From: Chitinophagaceae bacterium
Lineage (GTDB): Bacteria; Bacteroidota; Bacteroidia; Chitinophagales; Chitinophagaceae
Reading direction: 5' to 3'
NCBI GenBank assembly: GCA_019638595.1
Contig: JAHBTJ010000010.1
Coordinates: forward strand, 62,001-126,000
Length of the DNA stretch: 64,000 nucleotides
Part shown: positions 8,789 through 18,500 of the stretch, piece after piece
How the letters are laid out: every line of letters begins with the position of its first letter
How positions within the stretch are numbered: position 1 is the first letter of the stretch
Position numbers and translations under genes: made by a program
The notes under the pieces: generated by a model
The model's database searches: none
Told to the model about the DNA's origin: nothing
What the model saw: only the letters and a program-made list of their open reading frames with translations

Positions 8789-9448
8789 ACTGAATTATTT
8801 CTCTGTTTTTCGGAATGAATATGAGAAATAATGGATTTAAACGGCTTATTTTTTTGAATAAGCTCCAGGGGCCGTTTCAGAAGGATTGGAAATTTGTAAG
8901 AGTCCGGCATACCATGCCGGCCGCTTAATGCAATAAAAATAGGAAAAAATGAATCCGGTATGTTATTTCTTTAATGAATCTATGTTAATTATAACAAGTA
9001 ATAGCCGCTGTTGTAAAGATATGTATTGATACTTCGTGGGTTATAAATGCTCATTAATTGAATATCAATAGGCCGACCAGGGATTTTACCAAATATCAAT
9101 AAATATTAATATTGTGTTTATTTTATATATAATTTATTTATTATGTATAATGTTTTTTAATTTATGGCTTTGTAAAGTATGTTCTTTTTTTTAATTGTGT
9201 TTACAACCGCTAAACAAGTTTTCCACTTTTTACGTAAAAATACTGATTGGTACAATCCTTGTTGTTTCCACGGAGCATTGTAAACTATAAATTCTAAATC
9301 CAATTTCATGCGTAAAATTTACTTCTATGTATGCCGCCGAAAAGAGTAAGCGGGGCATTAGTTATACACTGTACTCAATGATACACAATACTACACAAAT
9401 CCAGTAAAGAATAGTCAGCCTCTTTTTAACTCTTTTTCCTGAAAAATC
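8789..9448. other. 660-bp AT-rich intergenic region upstream of the first PKD esterase
   Basis: No coding region of normal quality is seen; base composition is strongly AT-rich (for example 9100-9170). The stretch 9216-9330 is similar to 12020-12125 in front of the second esterase and includes a mini reading frame at 9308-9349. The promoters of the GT2 gene (minus) and the esterase (plus) must lie here. Confidence 0.7.
9216..9330 (+). repeat. Leader segment shared with the second PKD esterase gene (copy 1)
   Basis: The blocks AAGTTTTCCACTTTTT, TTGGTA(C/T)AAT, AATTTCTAAATCCA-like and ATGCGTAAAAT occur in the same order here and at 12020-12125. Each copy ends in a short frame starting Met-Arg-Lys-Ile-Tyr (9308-9349 here, 13 codons). 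This is probably the remnant of a duplicated promoter and 5' region; a regulatory leader is also possible. Confidence 0.6.
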
Positions 9449-11833
9449 ATGAACCAGAACCATTTAACCACCTGTGTTTTCTTTAATTCTGTAAAGAAAC
9501 TACTAGCTGTTTTAGCTCTTTTTAGTATCCTGTCAAAATCTTCTTTTGCCCAGGTACAAACTCAAACCGCTGTAAGTGTAAAGGTTTCGGATTATCTTAA
9601 AGGATATTACGAATCGTTACCGGTAGATTATGCAAAAAATAAAACCCAAAAATATCCGCTCTTAATATTCCTGCATGGGGTAGGGGAGAGGGGTAATGGT
9701 ACTACTCAACTTCCGCTTGTTTTAAAAAACGCTGTACCCAGACTGATTAAAAACGGTCAGTTCCCTTCTAAATTCACTGTTGGAGGGAAAGATTTTTCTT
9801 TTATTGTTATTTCTCCGCAATACAGCTCTTCGAGTAATTATGTTACAACCATTTGGAAACTGATAGAGCATTGTAAAAAGAAATACCGTGTTGATGAGAA
9901 AAGAATATACCTGACAGGCTTAAGCATGGGCGGCTTATTAGCATGGAATTTCGCAGGCTCTTCCAAAACCAATGCCGATGCTTTTGCAGCAATGGTAACA
10001 GTGTGTGGAGGAGGCGTTCCTACCGAAGGGCGCGTTGCCAACATAGCTTCTGCTAAATTGCCTGTTTGGGTTACCAATAACTCAGGCGATCCTTATAATC
10101 CTGCCAGTCGTGCCAAGCAAACGGTAGATGCGCTAAACGCGTACAAGCCGGCGCCTCCCAAAGCTGTGTTGACGATATTTCAAAAAGCAGGACATGATGC
10201 CTGGACTCAAACCTATGATCCTAACTTCAGGCAGAATGGATTGAATATTTATGAGTGGATGCTTTCTTACACAAGTGATGGGGTTTCCCAGGCTATTCCG
10301 GCATCTTCCGCCCCTCCTGTGGCAAAAGCAGGTTCTAATCAAATCATTACCTTACCAACCAATAGCGTTACCTTAAATGCAAGTGGTTCGTCCGCTCCTT
10401 CAGGGTCTGTTAAGTCATATTCGTGGAAAAAAGTTTCCGGTCCTTCAGCCGGGTCTGTTGCCAGCAGCACTGCTGCTTCAACAAAGGTAACGGGGTTGGT
10501 AGAAGGAGTTTACCAATTTGAGCTGACTATAACAGACAGCAATGGAAAAACCGCAAAAGCAACGGTTTCGGTAACAGTTAAGGCGGCTGAAACCGCTCCT
10601 CCCGTAGCTAAAGCAGGATCTAACCAAACCATAACATTGCCCACCAGCACGGCAACCATAGACGCGGGCGGTTCTACTGCCGCTGCGGGCGCAAAAATTA
10701 CAGGGTATGCATGGACTAAAAAATCCGGTCCTGCGGCAGGTAAAATTACCAGCGCTTCCAGTGCTAAAACAACTATTACCGGGCTTACCCTGGCAGGAAC
10801 TTACAAGTTTGAAGTTAAGGTAAGCGATAATAAAGGAAAGACCGCTATTGCATCTGTAACTGTAACCGTAAAAGCTGCTCCTGCCAAGATAACCTTAAAG
10901 GCGGATGCGGGAGGAGATCAAACGATCGCGTCTCCTGCTGCAGTAGTTACGCTTGACGGTTCAAAATCCACAGCGGGCAGTGGAAATACAATAAAGAGCT
11001 ACGCATGGGAGAAAGTAAGCGGGCCTAATTATGCATGGGATATTGTAAGCGCGAAGGCAGCCAAAACGAAAGTGGAGCAACTGGTTCCAGGCAGCTATGT
11101 GTTCAAATTAACAATAACCGATAATAAAGGAGCCAAAGCGAGCGATGAAGTGAAGGTGAAGGTGAATTACCGTTCAGGTACATTGAAAGCGAATGCGGGT
11201 TCGGACAGGACTGTAGATTTGAGCAAGGAAAATGCGATTACGCTTGACGGCAGCGCATCCACCGTACCGGGTGGAAACAGTGATGGTATAGGAGTGGGCT
11301 GGAAACGGATAAGTGGTCCAAAGTCGTACGGGGCGAATTTGTTCCCGTCGGTAGCCTTAAATACAAGTACCGGTAAGAACATTGTAGAAGGAGTATACCA
11401 GTACCAGCTTATCTTACAGGATGCCAGGGGCAATGTTTCAACAGATATAGTGAAGATAACTGTGAAATCAGGATCCGCTGTTTCCCGCAGATCAGTTGAT
11501 AGCGGGCAGGAGGGTGAGGATGAAAAAGAAGATGTTGCCCTGGCGAATGCTGAAGAAGTAAAAGTTGCCGGTGAGCTTTTGGGGCTTCGCATCAACCCTA
11601 ACCCCGTAAGATCGGATATGACAGTATGGATTGACGGTAGTGCAACGGGCAAAGTGAGCATGATGCTGTACAGCCTGCAGGGCAAAGTTTTAATGCAGCA
11701 GGAATTTACTAAAGATGCTGCGGTAGCGGTTAGTAAGTCTGTGAACGTATCTCATTTACCGGCAGGAAATTATATCGTGCATGTGATTGTAGATGGAAAA
11801 CATCGTAAGTCAATGCAAATTGTTAAGCAATAG
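9449..11833 (+). CDS. Secreted esterase with 4 PKD-like repeats and T9SS sorting domain
   Basis: A 794-residue exported enzyme. A signal peptide (about 1-35, ending SSFAQ) precedes an alpha/beta-hydrolase domain (about 45-280) of the dienelactone-hydrolase / PHB-depolymerase-like type: oxyanion region LLIFLHGVGERGNG, nucleophile Ser in GLSMGG, a likely acidic residue in NNSGDP and His in KAGHDAW. Four PKD/REJ-like beta-sandwich repeats of about 90 residues follow (each with a SYxWxKVSGP core and FxLxITDxxG end), then a T9SS type A C-terminal sorting domain beginning at RINPNPVRSDMTVWI. It would be exported across the outer membrane by the Por system and anchored or released. Substrate unknown; a polymer-bound ester is plausible. 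Two paralogues follow. Confidence 0.9.
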   Translation: MNQNHLTTCVFFNSVKKLLAVLALFSILSKSSFAQVQTQTAVSVKVSDYLKGYYESLPVDYAKNKTQKYPLLIFLHGVGERGNGTTQLPLVLKNAVPRLIKNGQFPSKFTVGGKDFSFIVISPQYSSSSNYVTTIWKLIEHCKKKYRVDEKRIYLTGLSMGGLLAWNFAGSSKTNADAFAAMVTVCGGGVPTEGRVANIASAKLPVWVTNNSGDPYNPASRAKQTVDALNAYKPAPPKAVLTIFQKAGHDAWTQTYDPNFRQNGLNIYEWMLSYTSDGVSQAIPASSAPPVAKAGSNQIITLPTNSVTLNASGSSAPSGSVKSYSWKKVSGPSAGSVASSTAASTKVTGLVEGVYQFELTITDSNGKTAKATVSVTVKAAETAPPVAKAGSNQTITLPTSTATIDAGGSTAAAGAKITGYAWTKKSGPAAGKITSASSAKTTITGLTLAGTYKFEVKVSDNKGKTAIASVTVTVKAAPAKITLKADAGGDQTIASPAAVVTLDGSKSTAGSGNTIKSYAWEKVSGPNYAWDIVSAKAAKTKVEQLVPGSYVFKLTITDNKGAKASDEVKVKVNYRSGTLKANAGSDRTVDLSKENAITLDGSASTVPGGNSDGIGVGWKRISGPKSYGANLFPSVALNTSTGKNIVEGVYQYQLILQDARGNVSTDIVKITVKSGSAVSRRSVDSGQEGEDEKEDVALANAEEVKVAGELLGLRINPNPVRSDMTVWIDGSATGKVSMMLYSLQGKVLMQQEFTKDAAVAVSKSVNVSHLPAGNYIVHVIVDGKHRKSMQIVKQ

Positions 11834-11860
11834 TTTCAGTAATTTTTAATAATTAAATGA

Positions 11861-11893
11861 GAGGCAACAGTTTTTAAATTGTTGCCTCTTTTC
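11861..11893 (+). terminator. Intrinsic terminator of the first PKD esterase
   Basis: GAGGCAACA / TGTTGCCTC, a 9-bp perfect stem with a short AT-rich loop followed by a T-rich tract, 27 bases after the stop codon. Confidence 0.85.
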
Positions 11894-12019
11894 ATTTGTA
11901 CACAGCTCTATTACAGCGGATATTGCAAATACAAAATTTTTATTCTATAAAAACCGTAGGATAATGAATGTTTTTCATCGAAATTACCTGGTTTTTATTT
12001 TTTCGATAAAAATATCAGT

Positions 12020-12125
12020 AAGTTTTCCACTTTTTTCCAATTCAAACGCTTATTGGTATAATACTTGCAATCTTTTACGCAATTCTTAATTTCTAAATCC
12101 ATTTTACTATGCGTAAAATCTACTC
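12020..12125 (+). repeat. Leader segment shared with the first PKD esterase gene (copy 2)
   Basis: Same block order as at 9216-9330, including AGTTTTCCACTTTTTT, TTGGTATAAT and ATGCGTAAAATCTACT. The Met-Arg-Lys-Ile-Tyr frame runs from 12109 to 12222 (37 codons) and stops 72 bases before the esterase start. A start of this kind is common for secreted Bacteroidota proteins, so the frame may be a decayed gene start. Confidence 0.6.
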
Positions 12126-12294
12126 TGATTTTATCGTGATGCATTGTGTTGCGATAAATCCAACATCTCCCACCTCTATTAGTTTTATTAAAGAAAGATG
12201 CTGTTCATCATTTTGTTGAACTTTTTTTTAACTTTTTAATCATTCAGGAGCGATAAACATTTTCATTCTTTAATCCTTTTTTCCCAGAAAAATC

Positions 12295-15240
12295 ATGAAG
12301 CATACTGACATACGTTCGCGGGTTAACGTACTTTCAAAACTCGTATTTGCATTACTGGCGTCTTTTGCTTTTTCCTTATCTGTATCCTATTCGCAAACTC
12401 AAACTCAGAAAGCAGTAAATGCAGACATTTCTACTTACATTAAAGGGTATTATGAATCATTGCCGGTTGATTACGCCAGTAATACAACCAAAAAATATCC
12501 GCTTTTAATATTTTTACATGGCTCGGGTGAGCGTGGTAACGGAACAACACAGTTGCCCCTGGTGTTAAAAAATGGGCCTCCCAGGGTGATCAATGATGGA
12601 AAATTCCCGTCTTCATTTACGGTTGGCGGAAAGCAATATTCCTTTATTGTCATTTCTCCACAGTACAGTTCGTCTTCCGATTATGTTACCAGTGTCAAAT
12701 CATTAATTAATTATTGCAAATCAAAGTACAGGGTTGATGAAACGAAGATATATCTCACAGGGTTAAGTATGGGAGGATTGCTTACATTTAATCTTTGTGG
12801 CTCTTCTCAAACAAATTCAGAGTTATTTGCGGCCATATTACTGGTATGTGCCGGCAATAGCCCTACTGAAGGCAGGATAGCAAATATTGCAAAGGCAAAG
12901 CTTCCGGTATGGGCTACCAATAATTCGGCTGATCCCTTGAATGCTGCCAGCTTAGCTGAAAAAACTGTTAGCATGTTGAACGCTTATGTACCTGCTCCTC
13001 CCAAAGCGGTTCTGACCGTTTTCGACAAGAGTGGTCACGACGCGTGGACGGCTACATATGATCCTACTTTCAAGCAAAATGGTTTAAATGTATATGAATG
13101 GATGCTGTCTTACAGCAGAGGCTCTATGGCAACTCCCGCTCCGGCTCCTCCTGTAGCTGAAGCCGGGGCCAACCAAACGATTACTTTACCAGCCAGTACT
13201 GTAACGTTGGATGGAAGTAAGTCAACCGCTGCATCGGGATATTCTATAAAAACATACGCGTGGAGTAAAACTTCCGGACCCGCAGTAGGTACAATCACAA
13301 CACCTTCGGGTAAAACAACTACGGTAACAGGGCTTACTACCGCGGGCACATATGTGTTCCAGTTGAAAGTAACAGATAGTAACGGGTCTACAGCAACAGA
13401 CAAAGTTACTATTGTTGTGAATGCTGCGCCGTCAACAGCATCTTTAACAGCAAATGCCGGAGCTGATCAAACGGTTACTATGCCAACAAGAACAGCAACA
13501 TTAAACGGAACAAAATCAACAGCAGGCAGTGGAGGCTCTATTAAAAGTTATGCGTGGACCAAAGTAAGCGGTCCTGGTTATATTGGAGAGATATCGAACG
13601 CCTCGGCTTCTACTACAGCTATAACGAATCTTGTTCCTGGTGTTTTTGTATATAAGCTAACGGTTACAGACAATGCGGGAAAAACCGCTACGGATGAGGT
13701 GACTATAACGGTTAAATACAGGAACGGTGTGCTAAAAGCCAATGCAGGACCTGATCAAACAGTCAGCTATCCATTAACGGAACCATTGGTATTTGATGGC
13801 TCAGCCTCAACCGCGCCCAGCACCAGCACTGTTTCATGCGGGTGGAAGCGGTTGTCTGGTCCCGGATCATCCGGAGCGGTAATGTATCCTTCCGGGAACC
13901 TGATCACTACTACATCAAAAAGCCTTCCTGTAGGTACATACGTATACATGCTAATTATGGAGGATGAAAACAGGAATACCACCAGGGATACCATGGTAAT
14001 AACAATTAAAGATCCTGCTGCTAAAAGCAATGATGACACACCACCCACTGCAAAATCAGGTGCCAGTCAAACGATCACACTTCCAACCAACAGTGTAATG
14101 CTAGACGGAAGTAAATCCGCGCCTGCTCCAGGTCATACGATCAAATCTTACTTATGGGTGAAGAAGTCAGGTCCGGATGAATATAAGATAGTAAATCCGA
14201 ACAGCGCAGAAACTGCTGTAACCGGTTTGGTAGGAGGTGAGTACGAGTTCCAGATACAGGTAACGGGCAGTAATGATGTAAGGGCCAGCTCCAGGGTTAC
14301 TATTACGGTGTTGCCTGCTGAAGATGACGCAAAGCCCACTGCAAAATCAGGTGCCAGTCAAACGATTATGCTTCCAACCAACAGTGTAATGCTCGACGGA
14401 AGTAAATCCGCGCCTGCTCCAGGTCATACGATCAAATCATACTTATGGGTGAAGAAATCCGGACCGGATGAATATAAGATAGTGAATCCAAACAGTGCAG
14501 AAACTGCTGTAACCGGTTTGGCAGAAGGTGAGTATGAATTCCAGATACAGGTAACGGGCAGTAATGATGAGAGAGCCAGTTCCAGGGTTACTATTACGGT
14601 GCTGCCTTCCGATGATGATGCACAGCCTACTGCAAAATCAGGTGCCAGTCAAACGATCACGCTTCCAACCAACAGTGTAATGCTCGACGGAAGTAAATCC
14701 GCGCCCGCTCCAGGTCATACGATCAAGTCTTATTTGTGGGTGAAGAAATCCGGACCGGATGAATATAAGATAGTGAATCCGGACAGTGCAGAAACTGCTG
14801 TAACCGGTTTGGTAGCAGGTGAGTATGAATTCCAGATACAGGTAATGGGTAGTAATGATGTGAGGGCCAGCTCCAGGGTTACAATTACGGTGCTGCCTGC
14901 GGTATCTGCACGAACAGCCGGGGCTAATAATGCAAGTGAAGTGTCTAAAACAGGGTTGTCAAATGTTGATGTAACGGCGGAACTGTTGAAAGTAACCGTT
15001 AACCCCAATCCTGTCACAACTAATATGACAGTATGGATTGATGGATCGGCTACAGGAAAAACAAGTGTACTGGTATATAATCTACAGGGAGCTTTATTAT
15101 TCCAGCAGTCATTTGTGAAAGACATTAGCGGTAAGATCAGTAAATCCTTTAATGTTGCCCAGTTACCTGCCGGAACCTATTTCGTAAAAGTTATGGTAGA
15201 TAACAAGGCAACTCAATCCATACAAATGATAAAACAATAG
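12295..15240 (+). CDS. Secreted esterase with 6 PKD-like repeats and T9SS sorting domain
   Basis: A 981-residue paralogue of the upstream esterase with the same order: signal peptide (about 1-35), alpha/beta-hydrolase (LLIFLHGSGERGNG, GLSMGG, GHDAW), PKD-like repeats and a T9SS type A tail (VNPNPVTTNMTVWID). Of the six repeats the first three are diverged, while the last three are nearly identical in both protein and DNA. Catalytic Ser and His are intact. It is probably exported by T9SS and acts on the same class of ester as its neighbours. It follows gene 1 with its own leader and terminator, so each paralogue appears to be a separate transcription unit. Confidence 0.9.
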   Translation: MKHTDIRSRVNVLSKLVFALLASFAFSLSVSYSQTQTQKAVNADISTYIKGYYESLPVDYASNTTKKYPLLIFLHGSGERGNGTTQLPLVLKNGPPRVINDGKFPSSFTVGGKQYSFIVISPQYSSSSDYVTSVKSLINYCKSKYRVDETKIYLTGLSMGGLLTFNLCGSSQTNSELFAAILLVCAGNSPTEGRIANIAKAKLPVWATNNSADPLNAASLAEKTVSMLNAYVPAPPKAVLTVFDKSGHDAWTATYDPTFKQNGLNVYEWMLSYSRGSMATPAPAPPVAEAGANQTITLPASTVTLDGSKSTAASGYSIKTYAWSKTSGPAVGTITTPSGKTTTVTGLTTAGTYVFQLKVTDSNGSTATDKVTIVVNAAPSTASLTANAGADQTVTMPTRTATLNGTKSTAGSGGSIKSYAWTKVSGPGYIGEISNASASTTAITNLVPGVFVYKLTVTDNAGKTATDEVTITVKYRNGVLKANAGPDQTVSYPLTEPLVFDGSASTAPSTSTVSCGWKRLSGPGSSGAVMYPSGNLITTTSKSLPVGTYVYMLIMEDENRNTTRDTMVITIKDPAAKSNDDTPPTAKSGASQTITLPTNSVMLDGSKSAPAPGHTIKSYLWVKKSGPDEYKIVNPNSAETAVTGLVGGEYEFQIQVTGSNDVRASSRVTITVLPAEDDAKPTAKSGASQTIMLPTNSVMLDGSKSAPAPGHTIKSYLWVKKSGPDEYKIVNPNSAETAVTGLAEGEYEFQIQVTGSNDERASSRVTITVLPSDDDAQPTAKSGASQTITLPTNSVMLDGSKSAPAPGHTIKSYLWVKKSGPDEYKIVNPDSAETAVTGLVAGEYEFQIQVMGSNDVRASSRVTITVLPAVSARTAGANNASEVSKTGLSNVDVTAELLKVTVNPNPVTTNMTVWIDGSATGKTSVLVYNLQGALLFQQSFVKDISGKISKSFNVAQLPAGTYFVKVMVDNKATQSIQMIKQ
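14044..14916 (+). repeat. Three near-identical 291-bp tandem repeats inside the PKD array
   Basis: Units start at about 14044, 14335 and 14626, exactly 291 bp (97 codons) apart, and differ at only a small number of positions. Each encodes one complete PKD-like domain. The other repeats of the gene are far more diverged, so these are a recent in-frame amplification. Confidence 0.9.
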
Positions 15241-15545
15241 TTCAGATAGTTTGTAATAAAAAGAGGTGGTAAATGGAAACATTTATCACCTCTTTTATTT
15301 TATATCAACCAGTTGATCATTTTATCAATGATCAACTGAAATCCTTTGCAGTACTGCATCCTGGCATTTTCTTTGGATAGCATTCGGATCTGAAATGTAT
15401 AGTTGTTATTAACATAATGAGTTTATCAATTGTCAAGATAATTTCTTTTATAAGCAGGAAATATATTCGATCAATGAACTCAAACGTTAGATCAACTGAC
15501 TATCGGCGACGATAGTACTATTTATAATCCGAATATCCGTACACC
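15241..15545. other. Intergenic region before the giant PKD esterase, with two hairpins
   Basis: After the terminator come AGTTGATCATT-TTATC-AATGATCAACT (15311-15337, 11-bp arms) and ACTATCG-GCGA-CGATAGT (15499-15516, 7-bp arms, 30 bases before the start codon). GATCAACTG recurs between them. The leader is unrelated to those of the first two paralogues, so regulation of this gene probably differs. Confidence 0.55.
15258..15298 (+). terminator. Intrinsic terminator of the second PKD esterase
   Basis: GAGGTGGTAAATG-GAAA-CATTTATCACCTC: a 13-bp stem (one G-T pair) with a GNRA-type loop and a T-rich tail, 18 bases after the stop codon. Confidence 0.85.
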
Positions 15546-18500
15546 ATGAAACAATTTCACCCTATTTGTTTTTGGCGAAAACTATTGTTATCTCTATTCA
15601 TTTTGCTGAATTCATTTTTTGTACAGCAATCTTTTTCCCAGGTTCAAACACAAACTCCGGTTACATTGCAGTTACATGCCAGTGTGGGAGGATATTATGA
15701 GTCGTTACCTGTGGACTACCATTCCAACCCGAACAAAAAATATCCATTGTTGATTTTTGTGCATGGCTCGGGAGAAAGAGGAAATGGTTCACAAGCGCAA
15801 CTGCCGAAGGTTACCGCCAACGGTCCTCCTAAATTAATAAAGCAGGGAAAATTTCCAACTTCGTTTACTGTAGGGGGAAAGCAATATTCATTTATAGTAA
15901 TTTGTCCTCAGTTTGTAGGCACCTCCGGCAGTAATGCCGCTATGAGCGCGGTATTGAATCATTGCCTTAAAACCTATCGCGTTGACGAGCAGCATATGTA
16001 TGTAACAGGCTTAAGCATGGGTGGATTGATAACCTATAATTATATGGGGGCGTACAAAGCCACTTCCGATAAATTTGCCGCGGCGTTATTCGTGTGTCCC
16101 GGCGCAACCTCTAATGAAGGACGCGCGGGTAATATTGCCTCTGCCAATTTACCTGTTTGGGTTACCAATAATGATGAAGACCCATCTGCAAAAGTGGCTA
16201 AAGCTATTTTGGTTGTAGATATGATTAACGCGCATGTTCCGGCCCCAACACCTAAAGCTAAACTAACCGTATTTAAGTCTAAAAGCCATGACGCCTGGTC
16301 TAAAACGTATGATCCCGCATTTAAAGAAGACGGGATGAATGTGTACGAGTGGATGCTTCAGTATAGCCGTGGAGGAGCTGTCACTCCCCTGCCTCCTGTT
16401 GCTAATGCGGGAACAGATCAAACCATTACATTGCCGGCAAATAGTGTAACACTTGATGGATCAAAATCTACAGCGCCGTCCGGGAGCATAGCCAGCTACG
16501 CATGGACAAAAGTATCGGGACCATCCGGAGGGAACATTACCTCAGCAGGCAGCGCGAAAACTGCAGTTACCTCACTGCTGGAAGGAACGTATCAGTTTCA
16601 GTTAAAAATAACCGACAATAAAGGTGGTACTGCTACTGCTTCAGTAAAGGTGATCGTTAAACCGGCGCCATTACCTCCGGTGGCGGATGCCGGCGTTGCG
16701 CAAACAATAACATTGCCAACAAATTCTGTAACGCTCAACGGATCAAAATCTACGGCGCCATCCGGAAGCATAGCCAGTTACGCGTGGACAAAAGTATCAG
16801 GTCCGGCAGGAAGTACATTTGCAAATGCAAGCAGCGTATCTACCACGGTTAACGGACTTGTGGAAGGCGTATATGTGTTTCAGTTGAAAATAACCGACAA
16901 TATAAGTGCAACCGCAACCGCTACGGTAACCGTTACCGTGAATGCAGCTCCTATACCTCCTGTAGCCCAGGCGGGTAATGACCAAATCATAGAACTTCCG
17001 CAAAACTCCGTTACGTTAGACGGAAGTAAATCAACAGCGTCTTCAGGAAGTATTAAAACTTATCAATGGACTAAGATATCTGGACCTTCAGGGGGTAATA
17101 TATCAAATGCCGGTCAGGCAAAAACAGATGTTATCAACCTGCTTGAAGGTACCTATGAGTTTGAATTAAAGGTTACGGACAATGCAGGATTATCATCCGC
17201 CGCGGTTGTAACCATAACAGTTAAACCCGCTCCCGCTCCGCCGGTAGCGAATGCAGGCACAGACCAAACCATTACTTTACCTGTAAGTTCGGTTGTATTA
17301 AATGGTAGCGGCTCTACCGCTGCCGGAACCATTACAGGGTATGCGTGGACGAAAGTTACCGGGCCTGCCGGAGAAACTATTGAAGAACCGGGTGAAGTGT
17401 CTACAACAATATCCGGTTTGGTAAAAGGTGTGTATAAATTTCAATTAAAGGTTACTGATAATAAAGGCGCCGCGTCTACCGCCATTGTAACTGTTACTGT
17501 AAAACCCGGAGCCCCGCCTGTAGCCAATGCAGGGGCTGATCAAACAATACAGCTCCCGGAAAACAGTGTAACATTGGATGGCTCAATCTCTACAGCTCCT
17601 TCAGGCAACATTCAATCCTATAAATGGCGTAAAATTTCGGGCCCGGCCAAAGGAACAATTTTGTCTGATATAAGCGCTGTTACAACAGTGGGTGATCTTG
17701 AAGCAGGAGTATATGAGTTTGAATTAAGCGTAGTAGATAATGCGGGTGTTTCGGGTATTGATATTGTTAAAATTACAGTGGAAGCCGCTGCCGCTCCGCC
17801 TGTTGCCAATGCAGGCGATAATCAAACGATTACTTTACCTGTAAATAATGTTACACTTGATGGAAGCAGTTCAACAGCGGCTTCAGGAGTGATCAGCAGC
17901 TATGCCTGGATTAAAACTTCTGGCCCGGGCGGAGCTGTAATTGAATCGCCTTCAGGAATAAGCACTGTGATAAGTGGGCTGACCGAAGGTATATATGAAT
18001 TTGAATTAAAAGTAACCGACAATAACGGAGCTACCGGCGCTTCCAAAGTAGTTGTTACAGTAATGCCTGCACCGTTACCGCCCGTAGCAGATGCCGGTAC
18101 TGCACAAACGGTCACTTTGCCCGTAAATAGTGTAATTCTTGACGGAAGTTCATCTTTTGCTTCATCGGGAACGATCACTGCATATACCTGGGCTAAGGTT
18201 TCTGGCCCAACGGGAGAAACTATTGTAAATCCCGGTGCCGCATCTACGACCGTGAACGGGTTAACCGAAGGTATATATGAGTTTGAACTGGAAGTGACTG
18301 ATAATGCCGGTGAAAGCGCAACTGCAACCGTAACTATTACAGTAAAGGCAGCTCCTTTACCACCGGTTGCAAATCCCGGTAATGATATTACTATCTCATT
18401 GCCGGATAATAGCATTACCCTTGATGGTAGCGCGTCTACGGCACCTGAAGGAAACATCAGCAGTTACACATGGACGAAAGTATCGGGACCGGAGGGAGAA

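Larger units (their letters stand above)
11834..12294. other. Intergenic region between PKD esterases 1 and 2
   Basis: 461 bases holding the terminator of gene 1, then the shared leader copy 2 and a 37-codon mini frame (12109-12222). No other gene is supported. Confidence 0.7.
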
